From: Gammaproteobacteria bacterium
Lineage (GTDB): Bacteria; Pseudomonadota; Gammaproteobacteria; Steroidobacterales; Steroidobacteraceae
Direction of reading: 5' to 3'
Length of the DNA: 5,927 nt
Assembly: GCA_030040235.1 (NCBI GenBank)
Contig: JASHUC010000421.1
Coordinates: 1-5,927 of the forward strand
In this document: in pieces, positions 1 through 5,927 of the stretch
How the letters are laid out: the number at the start of each line of letters is the position of its first letter
Position numbering within the stretch: position 1 is the first letter of the stretch
Translations under genes and position numbers: made by a program
The notes under the pieces: model-generated
Told to the model about the DNA's origin: nothing
Seen by the model: the letters and a program-made list of their open reading frames with translations, nothing else
Databases searched by the model: none

Positions 1-1171
1 GGGCGGCGGCAGGCCGATTGCCGGGGGGCGGCGGCGCGGATCGCCTCGAACCCGGTGCGGTGACGGTACCGGACCGCGCCCGCACCGGCCAGACGCCGGG
101 CGGTGTGCGAGGACGTCCCGACGGCAGCCAGGTCGTCGCGTGAGCGGCGGCTCTCGCACTGTCCGCGGCGCGCTCCGCCGGCATTGCGACTGCCGGACGT
201 GGAAGCTCCTGCGTGAACTCCACCGCCGCGCTCTCGCGTGCCGGCCGGGGCGGCGCGCTTGCGCTTGCGCCGGCGCGCGCGCCAGTGCCGACACCGATGC
301 TCGGACGGATGCGGGGCTTGAGCGCCGCAAGGCCTTCCTGCTCGAGGATCAGCGTATCGTTGAGGGTGGCATCGAGGGCATCGATCACCTCACCCATGGA
401 GGTGGGCCGCTCGGATGCGGACCGCGCGAGCATCGAGGTCACGAGCGCGATCAACCGCTCGGGCGTCTGGTGCGCCGGCTTCAAGGGTGGAACCGGCTCC
501 TCGAGCATGCGCTCGAGATCGAAGCGCGGGAAGTACGGCGGATGCCCGGACAGCAACTCGTAGGCGAGCGCCCCGAGGCCGTAGATGTCGTCCGATACCG
601 CCGGAGGCTCTCCGCGCAGCTGCTCCGGGCTTGCGGTGAAGGGTGAGCCTGCCGCTCGGGCGGGCTCCCTCGAGTTGGAATCGGAGCCCGGAACCGGGCC
701 AGCAATGCCGAAATCCGCGAGCCGCACATGGCCGCGCGCATCGAACAGCACATTCTCGGGCTTGAGGTCACGATGCACGATGCCCAGGGCGTGAGCGTGC
801 GAAAGCGCTTCGGCGAGCTCGAGCAATATCGGGCCGATCTCGAGATAGCTCACACCGCGCAGCCGCTTGAGGTCGCCACCCGCGGCGAGCTCCATTGGCA
901 GCACCAGGACCCGCTCCTCATCGTCGCGCCCCGGTGGGAACACCTTGAGGATGAGGGGATGGCTCAGCCGGCTCACGACCGCGTGCTCGCGCTCGAGCGC
1001 CTCCCATGCACCCGGACTGCGCGCCGCCTCGGCGTTGAGGATCTTGAGCGCAATTTCTTCACCGCGCTCGTGGTCTCGCGCGCGCCACACCTCGGACTGG
1101 CCGCCGGCACCGAGCTTGGCGAGCAGCGTATAGCGGCCCCGCAGACACGTCGTATTGGCGGCGAATGGCAT
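1..1171 (-). CDS. Ser/Thr protein kinase (PknB/Hanks type), C-terminus cut by the window edge
   Basis: This predicted eukaryotic-like Ser/Thr kinase would phosphorylate proteins in the cytoplasm using ATP. The reading frame is open from the ATG at 1171 to the window edge (390 codons, no stop seen). Visible motifs are the glycine-rich loop at residues 21-28 (GAGGQSEV, with Ser26 in place of the third glycine), Lys43 in IALK, alpha-C Glu62, the catalytic loop HRDLKPEN at 133-140, DFG at 153-155, SPEQ at 181-184 replacing APEQ, and SDDIYGLG at 193-200. All core catalytic residues are present, so it should be active. After about residue 290 the protein becomes an Ala/Pro/Arg-rich linker. In this family such a linker often leads to a membrane helix or sensor domain, but none is reached here. 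The ATG was chosen because it gives the usual 20 or so residues before the glycine loop. No clear Shine-Dalgarno sequence is visible, and an in-frame GTG at 1198 is a weaker alternative. The substrate is unknown. Confidence 0.93.
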   Translation of the reverse strand, partial: MPFAANTTCLRGRYTLLAKLGAGGQSEVWRARDHERGEEIALKILNAEAARSPGAWEALEREHAVVSRLSHPLILKVFPPGRDDEERVLVLPMELAAGGDLKRLRGVSYLEIGPILLELAEALSHAHALGIVHRDLKPENVLFDARGHVRLADFGIAGPVPGSDSNSREPARAAGSPFTASPEQLRGEPPAVSDDIYGLGALAYELLSGHPPYFPRFDLERMLEEPVPPLKPAHQTPERLIALVTSMLARSASERPTSMGEVIDALDATLNDTLILEQEGLAALKPRIRPSIGVGTGARAGASASAPPRPARESAAVEFTQELPRPAVAMPAERAADSARAAAHATTWLPSGRPRTPPGVWPVRARSGTVTAPGSRRSAPPPPGNRPAAA

Positions 1172-1484
1172 CGGTCTAGAGCTCGCTCGTTCGATCACTG
1201 TCGCGGAGCGTTGCAAGAGACGTGCGCGCAGCTTGGCGAGGGCGCGAGCGTCGCAGTGAAAAGAGGCTCTTGCGCATGTGCAGATTACTTTGGGTCAGCG
1301 AGCCCCGGAGCGGATGGTGTTGATATGGCGCCCTGGAAACCCCGCCCCGTGCGCGAGGCTCACGAGGCCACCACAGTATGCCACCGTCCGACCCCGCTCG
1401 CGCGTGAGACCGCGAGCGGCTTGGCATTGTTCCGCAGCTGCTCCGCCGGGGCCTCGGCCCGCGGGAATTTGACGATTCGCCGCG
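1172..1484. other. 313-base intergenic region without a supported gene
   Basis: This gap separates the radical SAM stop (1485-1487, TAG) from the Ser/Thr kinase ATG. Small open frames occur here, for example 1176-1427 on the minus strand (83 codons, Arg/Ser-rich). None has a recognisable domain or a ribosome binding site. The main visible structure is a perfect 9-base inverted repeat at 1394-1419. The region should also hold the promoter of the downstream kinase if that gene is transcribed separately, but I found no convincing -35/-10 pair. I see no tRNA-like fold, direct-repeat array or second LexA-type palindrome. Confidence 0.6.
1394..1419 (-). terminator. Hairpin 65 bases after the radical SAM stop, possible terminator
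   Basis: CCGCTCGCG (1394-1402) and CGCGAGCGG (1411-1419) are perfect inverted copies of 9 bases around an 8-base loop, so a stable GC-rich stem is expected in RNA from either strand. It lies between two genes of the same orientation, where a terminator would fit. No T-run follows on either strand, so it does not meet the intrinsic terminator rule. It could instead be an RNA-stabilising hairpin, a protein-binding palindrome or chance in GC-rich DNA. Confidence 0.3.
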
Positions 1485-3605
1485 CTACGGGTCGAGCTCG
1501 AGCTCACCCTGCGGCCCCGGCCGGCGGAACAGCGTCGTGACGAGCGGGAGCCTGCGTTTGCCCTCGATGCCGGCGCGCCGGCAGGCGAGCTGAAAACGCT
1601 TCGCGAGCAGCTCCGCAAAGGGGCCCTCGCCGCGCATCCGGTACCCGAAGCGCGGATCGTTGTCGGCCCCGCCGCGCAGCGCATGGATGAGGGACATAAC
1701 GTGCTGCGCGCGCTTCGGGTAATGCTCCGCGAGCCACTCGCGAAACAAGCTCTTCACTTCGTGCGGCAGGCGTAACAGGACGTAGCCCGCGCTGATCGCG
1801 CCGGCGGCAGCCACCGCTTCGACGATGCGCTCGAGTTCGTGATCGGTGATGGCCGGAATGACGGGCGCCACGAGAACACCGACGGGAACGCGCGCGCTCG
1901 CGAGCGCGCGAATGGTCGCCAGGCGAGCCTGAGGCGCGGCCGCCTGCGGCTCGAGCTTGCGCTTGAGGTCGGCATCGAGCGTCGTGACGCTCACGGTCAC
2001 GTGGACCAAGTGCCGCCCTGCCAGGTCCGTCAGGATGTCCAGATCTCTGAGGATCATGCTCGATTTCGTGATGATGGATACCGGATGGCGGCAACTTTGC
2101 AACACTTCCAGTATCGAGCGGGTGACCCGCAGGCGCTTCTCGACCGGCTGGTAAGGATCGGTGTTGGCCCCAAGCGCGATCGGCCGGCACACGTATGCGC
2201 GACGCCCAAGCTCCTCGGTGAGCACGCGAGCGGCGTCGGCCTTGTAGAAAAGACGTGTCTCGAAGTCGAGCCCGGGGGAGAGTCCCAGGTACGCGTGGCT
2301 CGGGCGAGCGTAGCAGTTGTGGCTGATCATGCCATTCGCGATGTAGTCCCCGGTTCCGGTGGTGATGTCGTACAGGCGCATCGCACCGGCAAGGCGCTCG
2401 ATCCCGATCACCCTCGAGCCGGCGGTGCTCTTGACTGTCTGCCCGGAGATATCTCGCTTTCGCGAAATGGCGGGGTCGGCCGTGTGGAAGAAACGAAGGT
2501 GCTCGCCCAATCCGCCGCGGACCCCTATCACCGCGATCTGCTGGGTAGCCGTTTGAGGCACAGGCTCGATGACGAACTCGAAGCCGAATCTGCTCAGCGC
2601 TTCGCTGATCCGGCGCATGATCTGCGGGTCCGTGTTCGAGATTCTGAGAATGCCGCGGCTGTAGCTCCCCTCGGCATCGAAGATGCCGCCCAGGAATCCG
2701 CCACACCATTCTCGCGAGGGCTGTTGAGGCCACCGCATCAGCTCGCGGATCGACTCGATGTGACTGCGTGCGTGGGTGCGGATGGCCGTCATGGACCTGC
2801 GCGTCGCAGCAGCGACGATGCAGCGGCGCGTTCCGATACTGAGCTCTGTCAGCCAGAGCTGCGCGCGCCCGAGCGCTTCGTGATCACAAAGGGCGAGCCC
2901 GAAGTGGTGCGGGTTGCCGTGTTGCCGCCCGGTTCGGAAATAGGCGTACGGCGCAGGCGATCCGCCGCCGCGAATCAGGCCGCAAAGATAGCCCTGCCGG
3001 TAATCGGGCGTGTGCTGCGGCACGGGCGAGCAGGTCCCCGTTCCCATCAGCTTGGCGCTCTTCGTCAGGTACGGGCGCTGGAGCTCGCTCGTGCCCATCG
3101 TCCCCGTAACGAATCTCCAGCCTCGGTCGGTCAGGAAACGGTGATCGCCTCCGGCAACCAACCGGGTGCCGTCCTCGAGCGTGATTCGGTAGGCCGGTTT
3201 GATGACGCTCCAGTGAGCGAGAACTCGAGTTTTCAAATACCGGCGGCAAGATCCGCGCCGCACCGTGCCATAGATCTCATCGCCCACTTTCAGGTCCGAG
3301 ATCGGTCGCGTTCGCCCATCCCCCGTCAAGATCGGGGTATCTCCCGAGACACAGTACACGCACGCATGAGCGCATCCCCGATACGGATTGATCGAGTACT
3401 CGAACCCCACGTCCGGTGAATCGTTCGTGCTGATGACCGAGCGGGCGTGATCGGGCTCGAGGCTCGCCGGAACCCTGCCCGGATCCTCCTCCTGCAGGTA
3501 CCAGCCATCGTCCGCGGCCTCGACTTGCTCGCGGTTGAATCGGCCGGGCGGATTGGACAGGGCGCCATGCCCCTTGAGCGGTCGGCGCGGCGGTTGTTCG
3601 GGCAT
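1485..3605 (-). CDS. SplB-like radical SAM protein (PA0069/Rv2578c type) interrupted by an intein
   Basis: This 706-residue precursor contains a 346-residue intein (residues 85-430). The predicted spliced protein has 360 residues, normal for this cytoplasmic radical SAM family, which is related to spore photoproduct lyase but has no settled function. The N-extein starts with a Pro-rich stretch, then KGHGALSNPPGRF and INPYRGCAHACVY. The C-extein begins CYARPSHAYLGL and carries GANTDPYQPVEK, a family signature. After splicing Cys78, Cys82 and Cys431 form the CX3CX2C motif that holds the 4Fe-4S cluster and S-adenosylmethionine. From memory, SplB has its hydrogen-donating Cys (141 in Bacillus subtilis) near the position of GANTD. 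No Cys is found there, so canonical spore photoproduct repair is doubtful. The ATG at 3605 is the first in-frame start after a TGA at 3630-3632. It has no Shine-Dalgarno sequence, and a LexA-type box lies just upstream. DNA repair is an inference from family and context. Confidence 0.93.
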   Translation of the reverse strand: MPEQPPRRPLKGHGALSNPPGRFNREQVEAADDGWYLQEEDPGRVPASLEPDHARSVISTNDSPDVGFEYSINPYRGCAHACVYCVSGDTPILTGDGRTRPISDLKVGDEIYGTVRRGSCRRYLKTRVLAHWSVIKPAYRITLEDGTRLVAGGDHRFLTDRGWRFVTGTMGTSELQRPYLTKSAKLMGTGTCSPVPQHTPDYRQGYLCGLIRGGGSPAPYAYFRTGRQHGNPHHFGLALCDHEALGRAQLWLTELSIGTRRCIVAAATRRSMTAIRTHARSHIESIRELMRWPQQPSREWCGGFLGGIFDAEGSYSRGILRISNTDPQIMRRISEALSRFGFEFVIEPVPQTATQQIAVIGVRGGLGEHLRFFHTADPAISRKRDISGQTVKSTAGSRVIGIERLAGAMRLYDITTGTGDYIANGMISHNCYARPSHAYLGLSPGLDFETRLFYKADAARVLTEELGRRAYVCRPIALGANTDPYQPVEKRLRVTRSILEVLQSCRHPVSIITKSSMILRDLDILTDLAGRHLVHVTVSVTTLDADLKRKLEPQAAAPQARLATIRALASARVPVGVLVAPVIPAITDHELERIVEAVAAAGAISAGYVLLRLPHEVKSLFREWLAEHYPKRAQHVMSLIHALRGGADNDPRFGYRMRGEGPFAELLAKRFQLACRRAGIEGKRRLPLVTTLFRRPGPQGELELDP
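2316..3353 (-). mobile_element. In-frame intein with LAGLIDADG endonuclease region
   Basis: This protein-splicing element spans precursor residues 85-430 (346 residues). Splicing block A begins CVSGDTPILTGDG and continues through ISDLKVGDEI. Block B is GGDHRFLTDRGW, with His155 present but Gly152 where Thr or Ser is usual at His minus 3. Block F includes RLYDITTGTGDYIANG. Block G ends SHN followed by Cys431, giving the penultimate His, terminal Asn and nucleophilic Cys+1 needed for class 1 splicing. Exact removal joins ACVY to CYARP and restores an uninterrupted family sequence, which fixes both boundaries. Between blocks B and F lies a homing endonuclease region with two LAGLIDADG-like motifs. 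The reading frame is intact and splicing residues are mostly preserved, so splicing is probably active. Inteins are known in the related actinobacterial Rv2578c family (from memory), so transfer or common descent is plausible. Confidence 0.93.
2667..2993 (-). other. LAGLIDADG homing endonuclease core within the intein, one catalytic motif altered
   Basis: Precursor residues 205-313 contain both LAGLIDADG helices. Motif 1 is GYLCGLIRGGG (residues 205-215). Motif 2 is GGFLGGIFDAEG (residues 302-313). In working two-motif enzymes the eighth position of each motif is Asp or Glu and binds the catalytic metal. Motif 2 keeps Glu312, but motif 1 has Gly214 (codon GGC at 2964-2966), where IRGDG would be expected. 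A GAC-to-GGC change would explain it. The endonuclease is therefore probably weakened or dead, while the splicing domain around it looks intact. The element may be past its spreading phase. Confidence 0.75.
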
Positions 3606-3611
3606 TGCGAA

Positions 3612-3641
3612 ACTGTACGCCCGTACAGGTCACGCTGTAAA
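3612..3641 (-). promoter_or_regulatory. Candidate promoter of the radical SAM gene, likely leaderless
   Basis: On the minus strand, TTTACA (3641-3636, 5 of 6 to the TTGACA consensus) is followed after 18 bases by TACAGT (3617-3612, 4 of 6 to TATAAT). The -10 ends only 6 bases before the ATG at 3605, so transcription would start at or next to the start codon and give a leaderless mRNA. This agrees with the lack of any Shine-Dalgarno sequence between the -10 and the ATG. The LexA-type palindrome covers the -10 and much of the spacer, a position from which a bound repressor would block RNA polymerase. The matches were scored by eye. Confidence 0.5.
3613..3628 (-). promoter_or_regulatory. LexA (SOS) box upstream of the radical SAM gene
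   Basis: CTGTACGGGCGTACAG on the minus strand is a perfect palindrome of two 7-base arms around 2 bases. It matches the CTGT-N8-ACAG consensus of the LexA repressor as known in E. coli and many gamma- and betaproteobacteria. It ends 7 bases before the start codon of the SplB-like gene and overlaps the candidate -10. Under SOS control, RecA-stimulated LexA cleavage after DNA damage would release the gene. The core of the box (ACGGGCGT) is less AT-rich than typical E. coli boxes, so affinity may be moderate. No lexA or recA gene is in the window to confirm the local consensus. Confidence 0.72.
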
Positions 3642-3643
3642 GC

Positions 3644-3662
3644 GCGCACCCTTCGGATGCGC
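3644..3662 (-). terminator. Hairpin directly after the histidine kinase stop, weak intrinsic terminator
   Basis: Six bases after the kinase TGA, the minus strand reads GCGCATCCGAAGGGTGCGC. It can fold into an 8-pair stem (one G-U pair) with a GAA loop, followed by GCTTTAC. The stem is strong but the U-run is only three bases, so termination may be partial. Its place between a stop codon and the next gene's promoter supports the call. It would separate kinase transcription from the LexA-controlled gene. Confidence 0.45.
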
Positions 3663-3668
3663 AACCGC

Positions 3669-5927
3669 TCAGTGCGTTCCGGCGTCTCCCCGGCCCGCGG
3701 GGGGAACCGAGCCGATCAAGGTGTGCAGTATGTCGGGGTCGATCGGCTTCACGAGGTGCTGATCGAAACCGGCCTGACGCGTGCGGTCGCGGTCGGCGGG
3801 CTGCCCGTAGCCGGTCATCGCGATGATGCGCATGCTCTCCATCTGCTGCGAGCGCAGCCGGCGTGCCACCTCGTAGCCGTCCATGCCGGGCAGGCCGATA
3901 TCGAGAAGCACCAGATGCGGACGGAAGGATTGCGCGGCCTGGAGCGCCTCGTGTGCGGCATGGACACTCAGCACCTCGTGCCCCTGGAGCGATAGCAGCA
4001 TCGCAATGCTGTCGGCCGCATCCACGTTGTCGTCCACGACGAGAACGCGCACCCGCCTGCCGTCGTCGCCTTCCGCGGCGTGCGCGGGCGGCGGCTCGAC
4101 GGCCGCAGGCGGGGCGCTGGGGAGCGGCAGTCGCACGATGAACTCGCTCCCCCGGTCGAGGCCGGCGCTGGTCGCCTCGACCGCACCGCCGTGCATCTCG
4201 ATGATCCTTTTGACCAGCGTCAGCCCGATGCCCAGACCGCCTTGAGCACGATCGAGCGTGCGCGCTCCCTGAGTGAACAGGTCGAAGACCCGCGGCAGCA
4301 GGCTCGGTGCGATGCCGATGCCCGTGTCGCGCACACGCAGGATGAGCTCATTGCCTGCGCGTTCCGCCTCGAGCCAGATCTGGCCCCCCTCGGGAGTGTA
4401 TTTCGCGGCGTTGATCAGCAGATTGGCCACGACCTGCGCAAGGCGCGTGAGGTCCGCCTCGAGCTGCACCGAATCCCTCGGCACGCTGACGGTGAGCTCT
4501 TGTTTGCGTTCGCGCAGCAGCGGCCGGGATATCTCCAGAGCGTGGCGGATGAGGTCGTTCAATTCGATCGTGGATTTCTCGAGCGCGATCTGGCCGCGCA
4601 CGATGCGCGAGACATCGAGAAGATCATCGACGAGGCGTGTGAGGTGGCGTGACTGACGCTCGATGACGGAGCGCACCCATTCGAGCCTCGAGTTGCCCTT
4701 GGCGTAGAGCCGCATGATTTGTGCGGCGTTGCGGATCGGGGCGAGGGGATTGCGCAGCTCGTGCGCGAGCATCGCGAGGAACTCGTCCTTGCGCTGGTTG
4801 ACCTCCTCCAGCGCCTCCTCGGCGCGCTTGCGCTCGGTGACATCGAGGTGGATGCCGAAGATCCGCTGCCGGTCGGCGTGCCAGACGGCGCCGGCCTTCG
4901 AGTGGACCCAACGCTGCCCCCGGGTCGGATGGCGATAGCGGTACTCGAACTCCCGCGGTCCGCAGGAACGGCAGCCCTCGAGCGCCTGCTTCACCGCCGT
5001 CAGATCCTGCGGCCCGATGCGCTCGAGCAACTCGCTCAGGCGGTGCGGACTCCCCGGGGCGAGCCCGAAGAGCTCCTGACATTCCGGCGAGAGGAAGCAT
5101 TGATCGGTCTCGGGCTCCCACTCCCAGGCACCCACGCGGGCAACGCTCTGCGCGAGTCGCAGCCGCTCCTCACTCGCAGTGAGCGCCCGGTCCGCGCGCG
5201 CCTTCTCGAACGCCGGCCAGACGATATCGGCCACGCGCTCGGCGAGCTCCACCTCGGACTCCGTCCAGCGGCGCGGCTCGGCCGACACGACGAACAGCAG
5301 CGCGACCGGAAGCCCGCCGCGAAGCAAGGGAATGCAGATGAGCGCTCCGATCCCGAGCGGCGTGAACTCGCTCGCGCGCAGCTGCGCCGCGCGGCTGTCG
5401 TGCCGCGCATCGTGAACGATCGTGGTGCGCGCCAGGCGCGATTGCACGGCGAGCTGACCGAGCGCCTCGATCGGCAGAGCCGAGATCTCGATCCGCGGGC
5501 CGTCCTCTTCCACCTGGGTGAGCAGGATGGCCTCGCGCTCCTCGTGGTCGAGCTCGGCGAGGGTCGCCTGCGTCGCCCTCAAACGCTCGCGCAGCCGCCC
5601 CAGGGCCGTGCACAGCAGCTCGTGCGGATCGGCGATGCGGGCGAGCTCGGTGGAGAGCGCGAGCAGGAGTGCGCTTCGATCCTCGCTCTCCTTGGCCGCA
5701 TGCACATCGGTCGCCGTCCCGAGCCATCGGGTGATCACCCCCTGTTCATCGCGCATCGGGTGGATCTGGAGCAGGTGCCAGTGATAGATCCCGTCGCCGC
5801 GCCGCAAGCGAGCCTCGAGGCTGTATCCGGCTGCCCCTTCCTGTGCGGTCCGCCACCGGTTGCGCAGGCGCCGCCGGTCGTGCGGGTGCAGCAACTTGAT
5901 CGCGAGCCGGGGGGCGGCGAGATCACT
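3669..5927 (-). CDS. Hybrid sensor histidine kinase (PAS-GAF-PAS-HisKA-HATPase-REC), N-terminus cut by the window edge
   Basis: The frame is open from the window edge to a TGA at 3669-3671, giving 753 residues (numbered here from the edge). A truncated PAS domain (about 1-80; RRGDGIYHWHLLQIHPMRD) is followed by a GAF domain (about 85-245), a second PAS with GAWEWE and a DVTERKRAEE end (250-368), HisKA with MLAHELRNPL (His389 as phosphorylation site), and HATPase with NLLINAAKYT (Asn506), DTGIGI (534-539) and GGLGIGLTLVK (563-573). After a Pro/Ala linker comes a receiver with acidic pair Asp632/Asp633, phosphoacceptor Asp676 in LLDIGLPGMDG, Thr705 and Lys727. All phosphotransfer residues are present. 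No membrane segment is visible, so it is probably cytosolic. It has no output domain, so phosphate would pass from His389 to Asp676 and then to an unseen partner, or the receiver tunes the kinase. The ligand is unknown. A TTG at 5894 is not a credible start because the PAS domain continues upstream of it. Confidence 0.95.
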   Translation of the reverse strand, partial: SDLAAPRLAIKLLHPHDRRRLRNRWRTAQEGAAGYSLEARLRRGDGIYHWHLLQIHPMRDEQGVITRWLGTATDVHAAKESEDRSALLLALSTELARIADPHELLCTALGRLRERLRATQATLAELDHEEREAILLTQVEEDGPRIEISALPIEALGQLAVQSRLARTTIVHDARHDSRAAQLRASEFTPLGIGALICIPLLRGGLPVALLFVVSAEPRRWTESEVELAERVADIVWPAFEKARADRALTASEERLRLAQSVARVGAWEWEPETDQCFLSPECQELFGLAPGSPHRLSELLERIGPQDLTAVKQALEGCRSCGPREFEYRYRHPTRGQRWVHSKAGAVWHADRQRIFGIHLDVTERKRAEEALEEVNQRKDEFLAMLAHELRNPLAPIRNAAQIMRLYAKGNSRLEWVRSVIERQSRHLTRLVDDLLDVSRIVRGQIALEKSTIELNDLIRHALEISRPLLRERKQELTVSVPRDSVQLEADLTRLAQVVANLLINAAKYTPEGGQIWLEAERAGNELILRVRDTGIGIAPSLLPRVFDLFTQGARTLDRAQGGLGIGLTLVKRIIEMHGGAVEATSAGLDRGSEFIVRLPLPSAPPAAVEPPPAHAAEGDDGRRVRVLVVDDNVDAADSIAMLLSLQGHEVLSVHAAHEALQAAQSFRPHLVLLDIGLPGMDGYEVARRLRSQQMESMRIIAMTGYGQPADRDRTRQAGFDQHLVKPIDPDILHTLIGSVPPAGRGDAGTH

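Noticed and set aside
1196..1198. GTG as an earlier start of the Ser/Thr kinase
   Set aside because: It has no better ribosome binding site, adds no family-like residues, and the ATG at 1171 already gives the usual spacing to the glycine loop.
1176..1427. 83-codon minus-strand frame in the gap
   Set aside because: It is Arg/Ser-rich, with no ribosome binding site and no recognisable domain.
728..1540. 270-codon plus-strand frame across the Ser/Thr kinase start and the gap
   Set aside because: It is antisense to the kinase domain, which carries intact HRD, DFG and glycine-loop motifs; the product looks compositional only.
1504..2733. 409-codon minus-strand frame overlapping the radical SAM gene
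   Set aside because: It is a different frame of the same strand, rich in Arg/Ala/Pro with no family match, and is fully overlapped by the supported gene.
2316..3353. Base composition change marking the intein as recently transferred
   Set aside because: Hand-counted 60-base rows inside the intein (about 50 to 68 percent GC) overlap those in the flanking extein (about 50 to 73 percent), so no clear boundary is visible.
1839..3419. Long plus-strand open frame (526 codons) opposite the radical SAM/intein gene
   Set aside because: It is antisense to a gene with clear conserved motifs, shows no domain of its own, and long antisense frames are expected in GC-rich DNA.
3638..3662. Alternative promoter TTGCGC-17-TTTACA upstream of the radical SAM gene
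   Set aside because: The -10 match is only 3 of 6 and it overlaps the putative terminator stem; TTTACA fits better as a -35.
5892..5894. TTG as start codon of the histidine kinase
   Set aside because: The same frame stays open to the window edge, and the PAS domain is incomplete if translation starts here, so the true start is outside the window.

Overview
The window is high-GC bacterial DNA; rows counted by hand range from about 50 to 73 percent GC. All three supported genes lie on the minus strand. The gene families and an E. coli-type LexA operator (CTGT-N8-ACAG) suggest a proteobacterium, probably gamma or beta. The species cannot be named from the sequence alone.

The layout is given in the direction of transcription, from right to left. 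(1) Positions 5927-3669 hold a large soluble hybrid histidine kinase (PAS, GAF, PAS, HisKA, HATPase, receiver), cut at its N-terminus by the window edge. (2) Positions 3668-3606 form a compact 63-base intergenic region. It holds a hairpin just after the kinase stop, a candidate -35/-10 pair, and a perfect 16-base palindrome matching the LexA SOS box. The palindrome overlaps the -10 and ends 7 bases before the next start codon. (3) Positions 3605-1485 hold an SplB-like radical SAM gene of the PA0069/Rv2578c type. A 346-residue intein interrupts it, and Cys+1 of the intein junction is the third cysteine of the radical SAM CX3CX2C motif. (4) Positions 1484-1172 form a 313-base gap with no supported gene. 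(5) Positions 1171-1 hold the N-terminal part of a Ser/Thr protein kinase, with a complete kinase domain and an Ala/Pro-rich tail running off the window.

The most notable element is the middle gene. It appears to be a damage-inducible (LexA-controlled), possibly leaderless, SplB-like radical SAM gene whose Fe-S site is assembled by protein splicing. Both the unspliced precursor (through intein Cys1) and the spliced product (through Cys+1) spell CX3CX2C, so splicing and cluster binding may compete for the same cysteine. The intein carries two LAGLIDADG motifs, the first of which has lost its catalytic acidic residue. Inteins are, from memory, already known in the related Rv2578c family. The LexA control and the dual use of the cysteine are the parts that may be undescribed.

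The two flanking kinase genes look like ordinary signalling proteins. Nothing in the sequence ties them functionally to the radical SAM gene apart from sharing its strand.
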